The translations under genes were made by a program, and so were the position numbers. From Phytomonas francai (taxonomy: Eukaryota > Euglenozoa > Kinetoplastea > Trypanosomatida > Trypanosomatidae): a stretch of DNA of 30,110 bases. Shown one piece after another: positions 1 to 9,187 of the stretch. The notes below the pieces were generated by a model. It worked only from the letters and a program-made list of their open reading frames with translations, was not told where the DNA came from and searched no databases. Numbering within the stretch: position 1 is the first letter of the stretch; each line of letters starts with the position of its first letter. The stretch spans positions 639,929 through 670,038 of the forward strand of contig MJCC01000009.1 of NCBI GenBank assembly GCA_001766655.1. The letters run 5' to 3'.

Positions 1-99
1 GGCCCACGCGGGCCCCCGCCCGCGTGCGTCCCGCAGCACCGCCGCGTCGAGCGCGACGTCGTCGTCGGCGTCGAGCCCCGGCGCCCCCGCGCGCTCCCA

Positions 100-130
<31 letters not shown>

Positions 131-1557
131 GCCGGGGTGGGGGCCCTGCCACGACTTCCCCCGTCCTGACCCTCCCTTGTGTGACAGGGGGGGCCGTCGG
201 GGCTGGGATTGGGCCGAGGGAGGGCGCGGAGGGCGCGGGCGCGGGCGGGGTCGTAGGGGACGACGCGGGGGTGCGCGCGCTGGGCGGCCGCGACGGCCGC
301 GCGGTCGGCGGGGTCGTCGGTGAGGGCGGTGGTGAAGGGCGAAATGTGGGGGGGGAGGGCCTCGCCCGGGCGGTAGCCCGCGGCCGGCAGCCGCGCGCGC
401 GCGTTCAGGCAGTCGAAGAGGTACTGCGGCTGCACGAACTCGACGCGCGCGAGGCCGGCGAGCCCCGGCGGCGGCCCCGGGCGGTCCACGACGACGTGCG
501 TCAGCGCGGCGCCCGCGTCCGGGCGCGCGAGGACGCGGCCGCCGCCGGCCTCGATCACCAGCCGCGCGTGCTTCGCCGGAACCTCGCGCGAGACGTAGAA
601 GGTCAGCCCCGCGAAGACCCGCCGCGCCTGCGCGAGCTCGCGCGCCATCAGGGCGGCCTCCGCGGACGGCGCGGGCCGCGCGCCGCCGTCGGCCGCCTCG
701 ATCGCCCGCGCGGCGTCGGCGGGGAAGTCCGCCGTGTGCAGGTCACCGCCGTCGGCCGCCGCGCGCTCCTGCTCCTCGAGCTCCCGGGCAAGGTCGCGGT
801 TCAGCTTCGCCAGGACGAACCTCATCAGCTCGAGGTAGAACTCCAGGAAGGAGAGCATGACGTACTGCTGGATCCCCTTCGGGAACTTGTGCGCGTACTC
901 GTGCGGGCAAACCCAGCGAATCCGCACCCCCCGCACCAGCGCCTCGTAGTAGTACCCTTTGATCGAGATAAACCCCTTCGACAGGACCCGCGCGCGCGCC
1001 ACGAAGCGATTCCACGCCTCGCAAATCCCCTTCGCGCGCTCGTGCATCCCGGAGGTCAGGCTGTGGTGGACCTCCACCGTCCCCTCCGCGCGGACCTCCG
1101 GCGAGAGGAAGGCGTAGAGGCTGATCATCGACATCGCGTCGTCCACGTCGCGCAGGGCGTCGACGAAGTACGGATAGCGCTCCTTGATCGTCGCCACCAG
1201 GCTATGCTGCGGCCGCACCCGCAGGCTGTTCAGCACCTTCAAGTCCTCCTTCTTCCCCATCGCGGTCGCCCGCTTGACCTTGCGCTCCCACGCGCGAAAG
1301 GCCATCATCTTATCCGTGATCTGATCCCGCACGAGCCATTTGATCTCCTTCGCGAGGTAGTACTGCTTGTCCTCGCCGCTCTGCTTTTGTTTACTCCGCG
1401 CGAGGGAGCGGGGGTAGATGCCTTTGAGGATGCATAATCGGCGAAATTTGATCGCGTCGACCTGCAGAATCCGCGTCGCCTGCATTCGGCTCAGGTATTT
1501 CTTCTTAAACCGCTCCTTCTTCACCCGTTTGGCCCATGACTGCTTGTAGTGAGGCAT
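1..1557 (-). CDS. PES1: Pescadillo homologue (NOP7/PES1), 3' end beyond the window
   Basis: Nucleolar factor of 60S ribosome assembly; in yeast and animals it forms the NOP7/PES1-BOP1-WDR12 complex needed for 27S/32S pre-rRNA processing. The frame is open from the ATG at 1557 to base 1 (519 codons), so the C terminus is missing. Seen directly: a basic N terminus, then family-typical strings FRRLCILKGIYPRS, IKERYPYFVDALRDVDDAMS and FISIKGYYYEALVRG within the Pescadillo N domain (about residues 1-270). A BRCT domain follows at about 310-405, containing LTFYVSREVP and FVQPQYLFDCLNA. The tail has a run of nine Asp at bases 103-129 (about residues 477-485), as expected for an acidic nucleolar-protein tail. 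The start is supported by the N-terminal match; an AG lies one base upstream of the ATG and a long CT tract lies at 1945-1994. Base composition toward the 3' end is extremely GC-rich. Confidence 0.95.
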
Positions 1558-1944
1558 CCTGAACGCAAACCAACCAACCCAAAAGAACAAGAACAAAAAG
1601 AAATCAGTAGGATTACCTTTTTACGTATTTACTGTAATTATGACTTTTATTATTATTCGTATTATTTTCTCAAGGAGTATCTAATTTATCCGGATTAATG
1701 TTTAGGTACCCCTTTTTGGAGACGTTTGTTTGCTAACGGCACAAGAAAGGAGGAAAAGGAGGAGAGGAAAAGGCAAATGAACCCCACATTTAAGGCGGTA
1801 GAAGGAGTGTTCGTAATGAAGATACACAAAATAGGCAGACGAGAGAAAATTCTCCATCCCTCCTTTCAAACTCTTTTTACGCTCTTCTCTTCGAGAGCTT
1901 ACTTTAGACTGACCTTTGTATTACTCGTCCCTTCTTTCTCACCC

Positions 1945-1956
1945 AAAGAGACAGAC

Positions 1957-1991
<35 letters not shown>

Positions 1992-1994
1992 GAG
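1945..1994 (-). promoter_or_regulatory. Polypyrimidine (CT) tract, candidate splice-acceptor region for pescadillo
   Basis: A nearly uninterrupted purine run on the plus strand gives an approximately 50-nt pyrimidine tract on the coding strand, followed by AG at 1938-1939. In kinetoplastids such tracts direct spliced-leader addition and polyadenylation of the upstream gene. The position relative to the start at 1557 is plausible but the exact acceptor is not determined. Confidence 0.4.
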
Positions 1995-2316
1995 CAGCAA
2001 GCAAGAGATCACACGCACCTGAGGGAAAAAAGAAAGAGGCCAAATTTGAAATTCCATTACCCTTTTCTCTTTAAAATAAAAATTGGGCTTGTGGAACGAA
2101 ATCAAAGACCCGTGCTCAGGATAGAGTACAATCGCAACATCCGAACCGACCCCTAATGTATCTGGGAAGTTTGGCTATTGCGTTTTCCTCCTCCTTATAG
2201 CACTTTTCTTCGGCCTACAGGCTTCTTTTTTCCCCTTTAGATTCCTCTCCCCTTGAATTTTTGAGCTTAGGATGTGTCGTTTTCTCTACATGGGCATTAG
2301 TCTTGAAGCGCTTTCC

Positions 2317-2377
<61 letters not shown>
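2317..2377. repeat. Compound (TA)n-(GA)n microsatellite
   Basis: Twelve TA units run directly into about eighteen GA units. On the coding (minus) strand this is (CT)n followed by (TA)n, just after the deformylase stop codon. The CT half could act as a polypyrimidine tract for RNA processing; that is inference. Confidence 0.9.
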
Positions 2378-2381
<4 letters not shown>

Positions 2382-2401
2382 CCTTATTTCCCCCTTCTCT
2401 C

Positions 2402-3490
2402 CTACCGTGCGTGGGGTGGAGATGAATAGCTTTCACGTTTCGCCGTCTCGAGCTGGCTGAGGGGGTCGATTGCTTCCCTTTCCACGCCCTCCTCTTCCTC
2501 GACCTTGGACTCTCGGGCCTCCACGGGGAGGACGTTCCGAGGATCGCCGCCGGCGCCCTTCCGCGCGCGCTCGCGGGTTTGTATTTCGTACGCGACGCTT
2601 TGCATGCGCGCCTGGTCGTCGTGCTCGCAGCCCGGGTAGACGCCCTCTTCGTATCTTCGGTGGAGTAAATTGGCGTCGGGGACGGACTCCGCGGAGAAGC
2701 CGTACGGGGGCGTGAAAATGCCGTAGAGAAAGGTACTTCTGGCCTCGAGGGAGGGGAAGTCGTCGCTCCAGTCCGCCATCCGATTGAAGCCGTCGAGCGG
2801 AAGGACGTGGTCGACGTCGACGACGCGGCGGGTGAAGAGGACGCCGTGAAGGTGGTCCATTTCGTGGAGGGCCATCCGCGCGCGAAGGCCGTCGAGGACG
2901 CGCTCGAAGGCGACCCCGCGCTCGTCGAGCGCGCGAATCCGGACGGTCCTCGGGCGCTCGATGTAGTGCATGAGCAGACAGCAGCTCGCGCAGGGCTCCC
3001 ACGCGAAGCCCGTCTTTCCGTCCCGCCGAAGCTCCGCGAGCTTCGTCGTCTCCTCGGCCATCGAGGAAAGGCCGGCGGCGTCGAGGTTGACCGGGTTCAC
3101 GAAGACGCTGCCGTCGAAGAGGGTGAACATCTGCACATTCCAGCCGATCTGCGGGGCGGAGAGGGAGGGGTATTGGTAGTGCGCACGCGCGGCCCGCACC
3201 CTCGCGAGGAGGTCGTCGAAGTCGCCGGCGGCCAGGGCGGACGCGCGGAGGGGGGCCTGCCGCGCCCAAAGCGCGCGCGCGGGGAGCTGAACGATCGGAA
3301 AGCGCACCCCGACCTCGCCGGAGGATCGTCCGCGAACGGACGCCCGCATCGCGTGCGGAAAAGGCGTTTCGGAGGGGCGCGCGGGGCCCCCACGCACCGC
3401 GGCGCTCGAGAGCAGCCGACGGGAGCCCGGAGGGCGGGGGGGGGGGAGGACGGACCAACCGGAGAGCGATCCCAAACGCTTTCGAATCAT
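2402..3490 (-). CDS. Peptide deformylase family protein with variant motifs, probably mitochondrial
   Basis: Peptide deformylase removes the formyl group from nascent organellar proteins. The 362-residue product begins at the ATG at 3490; an open frame continues upstream only to a GTG. The first 50 residues are Arg/Ser-rich without acidic residues until E41, like a mitochondrial presequence. Core motifs are in the right order. Motif 1 is SLSAPQIG (Q114; the family has GLAAPQ). Motif 2 is EPCAS (C167; usually EGCLS). Motif 3 is HEMDH (H209, E210, H213) with HLHGVLF after it. The metal ligands Cys, His, His and the catalytic Glu are present, but the motif 1 Gly is Ser and the motif 2 Gly is Pro. 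An acidic C-terminal extension of about 140 residues follows the core. Trypanosomatids are known to have two mitochondrial deformylases, one more divergent; which this matches, and whether it is active, is not resolved. Confidence 0.85.
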   Translation of the reverse strand: MIRKRLGSLSGWSVLPPPRPPGSRRLLSSAAVRGGPARPSETPFPHAMRASVRGRSSGEVGVRFPIVQLPARALWARQAPLRASALAAGDFDDLLARVRAARAHYQYPSLSAPQIGWNVQMFTLFDGSVFVNPVNLDAAGLSSMAEETTKLAELRRDGKTGFAWEPCASCCLLMHYIERPRTVRIRALDERGVAFERVLDGLRARMALHEMDHLHGVLFTRRVVDVDHVLPLDGFNRMADWSDDFPSLEARSTFLYGIFTPPYGFSAESVPDANLLHRRYEEGVYPGCEHDDQARMQSVAYEIQTRERARKGAGGDPRNVLPVEARESKVEEEEGVEREAIDPLSQLETAKRESYSSPPHAR

Positions 3491-3506
3491 TCCCTGAAGG
3501 TTGTCC

Positions 3507-3530
3507 CTGGACAGAGAGAGAGAGGATGTT
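3507..3530 (-). promoter_or_regulatory. Candidate trans-splice acceptor for the deformylase gene
   Basis: On the minus strand a CT-rich tract (3530 down to 3509) ends in CCAG, with AG at 3507-3508, only 16 nt before the ATG at 3490. This is the clearest polypyrimidine-AG site in the window. It supports ATG 3490, because the upstream GTG-initiated extension would lie outside the mature mRNA. Confidence 0.6.
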
Positions 3531-4373
3531 CTTCTTTTTCTTCGTAAAATAATAAAAAAGACCCTTGCACACACACAGGTGAGAACAACACCAACGATAC
3601 CTATGGGAATCTACAAATCAGGAAGAGATATAGGGGAAAAGGGATATTGAAAATTAGATGGAGGGAAGGGGGGGGCGGAAGACACACGCCCAGGATGACG
3701 GAGGAGATATCCAATTCATAACGAACCATTTCTTCTCTAGAATGGTACAAAACACTACGGGGAAGTGCAATGCGACAGTGATCAATGCAGTAATAATAAT
3801 ACACACCGTGAACAGAAAGAAAACTGCGTTAAGCGGACGAAGAAGTAAATTTGAGAAACTTCTTTGAAGTACAAAGTACTAGTGTATTTGCTATTTATAT
3901 CGTCGCGTTGCCTAAGTACTTAAACATGCACACGCTTACACACACACACACACACACACACAAACAGAGGAACATACTATCTATATTTACACACGCAAGA
4001 AGTTGTACAGGTTATAGAAAGCTTCAGAATTGCTGCGATGATTAAGTTCATACACAAGATACAGAAATGGATTCCCAAAAGGCTAAGTGCTTGAGGTCAC
4101 CTTGGCGGAGAGAATCGTACTCATTAAACTTCTTCGCGACTCTAAAAAGAAAATTCAAAGGAAGCACGCCGTGCAGGCGAAGCCACCACTTGTTGGAGGG
4201 GGGTAATGCAACAAACTAATTCTAACTGTACGTGAGCGATATATATGTAAAAGTAAATAAAGAGGAAACAATAAATCCAAGGCAGTATTGGGAAAAAGAG
4301 AACAAAAAAAAAAGGAAAGAAAGAGCTGTTTTTTTTTTTTTTGCCCTTCTGTTGATTTTTCTTAATATTATGT
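3531..4373. other. Spacer with (AC)n repeat, no gene seen
   Basis: AT-rich spacer between the gene ending at 4374 and the deformylase. It holds an (AC)n run at 3938-3962, a poly-T run near 4329-4341, and short AT-rich frames without any family resemblance. Confidence 0.6.
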
Positions 4374-6614
4374 TCACCAAGGAACCCTTCTAATCTTCGT
4401 AGGCGTGCCTTTCCTGTCGTGCGGTCGTTGTGGGGACAACGCCGGCGTTATCACTCCACTCCATCGCGCGGAGCTGGTTCTATTGTTTTCTTTCTCCCTT
4501 TCATTGTGGGTTTGACGTTGTCCGAGAGAGTCTTCCCGAATTTGCCGCCTGCTGAGGCGTTCCTCATGGGCGAAGGGCACCTGCTGAGCTCGCCCGTTAC
4601 CGTACGACGCAGAGAAGGGAATTGTTTTTCCTTCTCTTTCCGTTAGTTTTCCGTTTCCTTTTTCTTCCTTTTCTTGCCGTGCGGCCGCGGCCTCCATAAT
4701 TGTTTTAATTCGCTTTGAAGTGCCAAAGATATCGTGATCCCCAAGCGTATCTCGCATCACAGCCCTATTCGTGAACTGGACACTACGCTTCTGCTGAACG
4801 CGCTTTTCGCTGTTCGACCGATTTGATGAAGTACCCCTCGCCCCCGAGGCCGCCGCCGCCTTTCGACCGGGCGTTCCATTATTTCTATTCCCCACCGCCG
4901 TTTGCTTCGCGATTTCCTTTTTTTCGGCGACCCCCGCGGAGGGCCGCCCGCGCAGCGGCGAGGAGGTGGAAAAGGCGCCCACGGCGGCCTTGGCGGCGAT
5001 GCCGTCCTTGCCCCCCCGCGGCGATCCCGCCCTTCGCCTGGCGGCGCCGCCGAACAAATCGAGGTGATCCTGCGCGGCGTACTGCCGCTTTCCCGGCCGC
5101 TCGCGCAGGAGCGGATCGACGAGGTACTGCTGGCGATAAAGCGCCTTGAGGTCCTCCTCGCGGGTGAGGTCGAGGCGGGTGAAGTGGGCCCGCGGGCCCG
5201 GCAGGGCCGCCGTCGAGTCCCCTCGCGCGAGCGAGAGGGCCCGGCGCCGCTGCCGAGGGGAGAGCCCCGCGAGCGGGTCGCCGCGGCCGCGAAAGGACGC
5301 GTCCGCGGAGGGGCTCCTCAACGCGCCGCCATCGCGCAGCGCCGCGGCGAGGGCGGCGAAGGGGGTCGACCTCCCCCGCCCCCCTTTTTTTCCCGCCGAG
5401 GAGAGAGGGGTGTTCGCGATGGAGGGGCTCGGAGCACCTTTTCGCGCTGGACTCAGCCGCTCGACCCAGCCCGGCGTGGCCCCGCCCCTTCGTGCGCGTT
5501 CGTTTACGGCGGGGGAGGTGCGCGGGCGGGGGCCCGAGGCCGTCCGAGGGGGGGTCCTCGCGCTCGTTTGGAAGGCCCCCCCCCGAGCGCTGCGCGGCGT
5601 CGGCGAGTTCGACAGCGCCGTCCGCGCGCCCCTCGCGAACCCCCGCTGGGATCGAGCCCCCTCTCCGCTATTATCACTCCAACGACGACTCGCTCGAACT
5701 CCGGGAGGGGCTTTCGTTTGGAGGGCCGGCCCCGCGCTGCCCTCCTTCATACCCCGGCGGCTGCTCGCCAGACGAGAATCGCCGGAGACCCGGCTTGTGC
5801 GGGATGGGGTGCGGCAGGGCTGCCCTTTTCTGGACGACGCCAGAGACCTCCGCACGGCGGCCATCTCCTCCTCCACATTGCTTTCCTTTACGCTAATGGG
5901 CCCATCTCGAATTTCGCGGCAGCGGGTAGATTCCGATCTCGCTCGTGAAGGGGGGGAAGAACGAGGACGATCCACGCCGTCGTCCGGAACGGGGCTTGCG
6001 AAGTGATCAATCGCGGGGCCCGCGCGAGAAGGGGAGGAGGAGGGGGAGGAGGAGGCGCCGAGCGGATTGTGGGACCTGCTCCCTTCAGTCGACCTCGCGG
6101 CGTCCATTGGATGCGAGAAAAGCGCTCCTGCCGAGGTGTTGGACGGCGTGGGGAGGGGCTTCTGGGGGTCCGCCACCACGCCGGCCTTGGAGGAGGCCAG
6201 GGCGGCTTCGCTCCCGCTTAGCTTTCGTTCGATCCCGCGCTGTAGGATCGAGATCAGTGCGGCCGATGTCGAGTCTAGACCCTGGCTGGGGCTACTGCGC
6301 AACCCATCACGGAGGCTGAAATGCGGACGGCGCGGTGGCAGGCGAGACCTTGCAGCGCGATCCAGGTCGGAATCCAATCGCGACGAACTCACTGATTCGA
6401 AGGTCTTGGAAACCCCTCTGTCTTCCTCCTTGGCGGGGGGATCGCGAACGCCACGTTCCTTCCCATCCGTAGAACTCGAGGATGAGGAATCGAGATAAAC
6501 ACTGATGGCGGACTGCCCAAAGCACTCCGGGTATTCTTCCTTCCCGTTTTCACAGTTGCCTGTGTGATGTGAACCAGAAGAGTAAGCAGGGTGTTGAAGC
6601 GGTGTATAACTCAT
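4374..6614 (-). CDS. Large disordered Ser/Pro/Arg-rich protein, function unknown
   Basis: A 746-residue protein that I do not recognise. It is dominated by Ser, Arg, Ala, Gly and Pro with many S/T-P sites (for example around residues 336-341, 353-355 and 723-737), a Ser run at 43-48, and a high basic content. It has no transmembrane segment and no clear globular domain. The least repetitive stretch is about 476-525, where DLTREEDLKALYRQQYLVD has a helical, conserved look. A second candidate island at 610-655 holds RSVQFTNRAVMRDTLGDHD and then a charged helix. The composition resembles cytoskeletal or basal-body-associated proteins, but this is only an analogy. The start is ATG 6614, preceded by an in-frame TAA two codons upstream. 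A poly-T tract followed by AG (6880-6881 on the minus strand) is a candidate splice site. The very GC-rich reading frame casts long antisense frames. Confidence 0.75.
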   Translation of the reverse strand: MSYTPLQHPAYSSGSHHTGNCENGKEEYPECFGQSAISVYLDSSSSSSTDGKERGVRDPPAKEEDRGVSKTFESVSSSRLDSDLDRAARSRLPPRRPHFSLRDGLRSSPSQGLDSTSAALISILQRGIERKLSGSEAALASSKAGVVADPQKPLPTPSNTSAGALFSHPMDAARSTEGSRSHNPLGASSSPSSSPSRAGPAIDHFASPVPDDGVDRPRSSPPSRARSESTRCREIRDGPISVKESNVEEEMAAVRRSLASSRKGQPCRTPSRTSRVSGDSRLASSRRGMKEGSAGPALQTKAPPGVRASRRWSDNSGEGARSQRGFARGARTALSNSPTPRSARGGAFQTSARTPPRTASGPRPRTSPAVNERARRGGATPGWVERLSPARKGAPSPSIANTPLSSAGKKGGRGRSTPFAALAAALRDGGALRSPSADASFRGRGDPLAGLSPRQRRRALSLARGDSTAALPGPRAHFTRLDLTREEDLKALYRQQYLVDPLLRERPGKRQYAAQDHLDLFGGAARRRAGSPRGGKDGIAAKAAVGAFSTSSPLRGRPSAGVAEKKEIAKQTAVGNRNNGTPGRKAAAASGARGTSSNRSNSEKRVQQKRSVQFTNRAVMRDTLGDHDIFGTSKRIKTIMEAAAARQEKEEKGNGKLTEREGKTIPFSASYGNGRAQQVPFAHEERLSRRQIREDSLGQRQTHNEREKENNRTSSARWSGVITPALSPQRPHDRKGTPTKIRRVPW

Positions 6615-7148
6615 TTGTTAAAATGTACATACACCATGCACTACACACATATATATTAATCTCTGTCTTTCTCTCCCTCCCTCTATATATGTGGATGTAA
6701 TATTCAAACTGCGATGCTCCTGTCTATCCTTTACTTCCTTAAGGCCCGTCGACAGGTTAAATGATGGCGTTGGGACCTTAAAGCTTACCCAATTGATGCG
6801 CACCAGAAGCTACAGTTTCGAGATCCTGTAGATATGTCGAAATAAATATGAAACGGGAAGACGAGGCGTAATGATGTACCTTCAGAAAAAAAAAGTAGCT
6901 ATCTACTGGTATGAAGAATATACTGGTGAGTAGAGCACGATAACAACGAAAAGGATAGGAGATAAATGAGGGTTAAACGACGCATCGATACAACATAGAA
7001 AATAATAGTGACAGTCGCAAAAACAATCCATACACACATGGGCATTGACATCAGAAATCTTCTCAACGTGGTGTACTTTAGCTATCATTTATGTACGCAA
7101 AATGACTGACAATTGAACTCATATTTGTGTCCTTGACCCTGAGAATCC
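6615..7148. other. Spacer with candidate splice acceptor, no gene seen
   Basis: AT-rich spacer. On the minus strand a T run (6894 down to 6886) is followed by AG at 6880-6881, about 265 nt before the ATG at 6614. A 61-codon frame at 6618-6803 has no recognisable features and lies entirely in the presumed 5'UTR. Confidence 0.5.
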
Positions 7149-8381
7149 CTACATGGAGAAACGCCGCTTGCGCCTTTTTCCCGCTTCCGCCTCCGACCCC
7201 GTCGACGGAGACGGCAGATACGACGTGTTGGGCAGCCGACTTAGCTTTATGCACGGGAATTCAAGGCCGCCCGGTTCGTGCGCCCGATCGGCGTCCTTGT
7301 CGGCGTTCGCGAGGCTCGCAACGAGGTCCCGCGGCGGCGGCGGGGCATCGGCCGCCCCCCCCCCCGCCATCCCGCCGGCCGGAGCCACCTTCTCCAGCTC
7401 GAGGAAGACCCCCCCGGGGGTGCGCACGGCGCAGGGCACGGCAAAGGGCGGCCCCGCCGCGACGGGCTGTGACGGACGGGGGGCCTGGGAAAGGCCCTGG
7501 GAAGGGGACTCGGGGGGGGCCTGGGAAAGGCCCTGGAAAGGGGCCTCAGGGGGGGCCTGGGAAAGGCCCTGGGAAGGGGACTCGGGGGGGGCCTGGGAAA
7601 GGCCCTGGAAAGGGGCCTCGGGGGGGGCCTGGGCGGGGAAGCGGAGTTTGATGCCGGCGGGCCTGGGGCGGCCGCAGGGCTCGGCGCCGGGCGGCCCCGC
7701 GCGGCCCCAGAGCCAGTCGGGCACCCGCCACGGCACCGTGAGCGGCCCCGCGTAGTCGGCGACGAAGCCGCGCTCGTCGTGGGCCTCGCGGGCGAAGCGG
7801 CGGTACTCGTCGTGGGCGGCCCCCGGCGCCCACCGCTGGAGCCGGCGCAGCGCCATCACGACGACGCCGACGACGTGGCGGCCGTCGAGGCAGTGCGCGG
7901 CGGCGGGGTGGGCGTCGCGGTCGATCAGGACCCCGAGCGCCGCGCTCAGGTCCGTCGGCAGCAGCTGCACCTCGCCCTTGAAGCGCTCGGCCTGGATGTG
8001 GCGCAGGCGGATGCGGTGCGCCGCGGCGAAGCAGACCAGGTCGTACGTCGGGCCCTCCGGCGTCAGCAGCAGCAGCGTGCGCAGCCCGAGGCTCGCGAGG
8101 AAGGGGAAGTTGCGCAGCGTCGGGTACCCGCCGCGGTAGACCCCCGCCTCCACCGCCGCGAAGCGCGGCGGCGGCACGAGGCTCAGCGGCGGCGCACGGG
8201 ACGGGACGGGACGGCACAGACGCGCCGCGCCTGCGGAGCTGCTTCCCCGCGAAGGCACTTCCAAAAGCCCCGTCACGTCTCCTTTCGGCACGGGTTTAAC
8301 GGCGCGGCTGGGGTTCAGCGCGAAGGCGGGAGATGAGCTCACGGAGTCTTCCGTCTGAAAACTGTTTTTATGCTCCGCCAT
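7149..8381 (-). CDS. Siw14/OCA-type atypical phosphatase homologue, catalytically dead P-loop
   Basis: Siw14-family proteins are small dual-specificity-fold phosphatases; yeast Siw14 hydrolyses inositol pyrophosphates. In this 410-residue protein the domain spans about residues 65-215: GVYRGGYPTLRNFPFL (start of fold), then PAAAHCLDGRHVVG, then LQRWAPGAAHDEYRRFA, which all align in order with Siw14. The active-site signature is HCxxGxxR, with Arg six residues after Cys. Here C164 is kept but the residue at position 170 is Val, so the phosphate-binding Arg is missing and phosphatase activity is not expected. The C-terminal part is Pro-rich, with four 12-residue repeats at 251-298, and ends in a basic RRKRRFSM-like tail. 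ATG 8381 is the first in frame; a T-rich tract and AG at 8675-8676 are a possible splice site. It could be a phosphate-ligand sensor or scaffold (inference). Confidence 0.75.
   Translation of the reverse strand: MAEHKNSFQTEDSVSSSPAFALNPSRAVKPVPKGDVTGLLEVPSRGSSSAGAARLCRPVPSRAPPLSLVPPPRFAAVEAGVYRGGYPTLRNFPFLASLGLRTLLLLTPEGPTYDLVCFAAAHRIRLRHIQAERFKGEVQLLPTDLSAALGVLIDRDAHPAAAHCLDGRHVVGVVVMALRRLQRWAPGAAHDEYRRFAREAHDERGFVADYAGPLTVPWRVPDWLWGRAGPPGAEPCGRPRPAGIKLRFPAQAPPEAPFQGLSQAPPESPSQGLSQAPPEAPFQGLSQAPPESPSQGLSQAPRPSQPVAAGPPFAVPCAVRTPGGVFLELEKVAPAGGMAGGGAADAPPPPRDLVASLANADKDADRAHEPGGLEFPCIKLSRLPNTSYLPSPSTGSEAEAGKRRKRRFSM
7488..7631 (-). repeat. Coding minisatellite, 4 x 36 nt (two 72-nt higher-order units)
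   Basis: Four tandem 12-codon units alternate between QAPPEAPFQGLS and QAPPESPSQGLS, so the true period is 72 nt. The repeat is in frame inside the Siw14-like gene, and the copies are nearly identical at DNA level, indicating recent expansion or gene conversion. Confidence 0.9.
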
Positions 8382-9187
8382 AGTTTAGCAGTATTATTAT
8401 TGTTGAAAATAGGCTCAAGCGATAAACAAGTAGAAATACTACTAGTAACAGCACCTTTCCCTCTTGTCTCCTGTAAAAGGGGTATGGAAATTTTTTTGCG
8501 TGTGCGTGTATAGTATGGAAATCTGTGTGAAGGCCGTGTGGTCGTGGTGCACAAGGTTACCTCCTCCCTCCTCTTTTTTTTGCTTGCTATAGGTACTTAT
8601 TGGGGCACACTTGTTGAGTCCCAAACACGTCTATGGTAGTGAATGTACATACACGTGGAAATATAGCGGGGTTTCTTTTGAAAGGAAATAAAGCGTAAAG
8701 AAAAAAAAGGAGTTGTGAAATAAGCTACAGTGCGTCGTCGCTCCTTTTCATCCCAATTGGAAGCGATTCTAAAAACTCGCAAACCTAGAGAACAAGGGGA
8801 TAGTAGGGAGAGATGTTTTTTTTTTAACGAATAATAAATTATCATTATTAAATACCACAGCTAACTCACTATATCAGGAGTTTAATGGAATACTAGTCCG
8901 AGGGCGCAATGAATGGTTATCCTAGAATCGAATCTTTTGCGACAAGCGAAAGTGAATAAATCGTTAACGCTCAATGTGGTAATGAGGTGCCTCGGCCTGT
9001 TGCATGATTTACTTCCCAGCTGTGTTGCACCCCTCGTCGTCCACAGACAGCGCGAAATTAGATCTTGACATGTCAACACCTCTGCTTTCCTTTTTACTTC
9101 ACCAAACAAAAATGGATTGCGCATCTCCGTTTTTTCCACAGGTTCGTCCTACGCCATTTCATCGGCGGTGCCGCGTTGTTTGCCTCA
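8382..9187. other. Spacer with candidate splice acceptor, no gene seen
   Basis: AT-rich. The minus strand has a T/C-rich tract (about 8711 down to 8680) and then AG at 8675-8676, about 293 nt upstream of ATG 8381. Homopolymer A and T runs occur near 8701 and 8816. No convincing coding frame. Confidence 0.5.

Larger units (their letters stand above)
1558..2401 (-). other. Spacer between deformylase and pescadillo genes, CT/TA microsatellites
   Basis: No convincing gene. Read on the minus strand it starts with a (CT)n block (2341-2377) joined to a (TA)n block (2317-2340). Further on there is another pyrimidine tract (1994 down to 1945), whose first downstream AG is at 1938-1939. The second tract is a candidate trans-splice acceptor region for pescadillo, implying a 5'UTR of about 380 nt. 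Short frames here merely translate the microsatellites. Confidence 0.6.

Noticed and set aside
181..1437. 418-codon plus-strand frame antisense to pescadillo
   Set aside because: Arg/Ala/Gly-rich translation caused by high GC; the minus strand has clear pescadillo homology.
2433..3572. 379-codon minus frame overlapping the deformylase
   Set aside because: Arg/Pro-rich shadow; the other frame has all three deformylase motifs in order.
6618..6803. 61-codon minus frame just upstream of, and in frame with, the Ser/Pro-rich gene
   Set aside because: It ends at a TAA two codons before the ATG and has no recognisable sequence; most likely 5'UTR.
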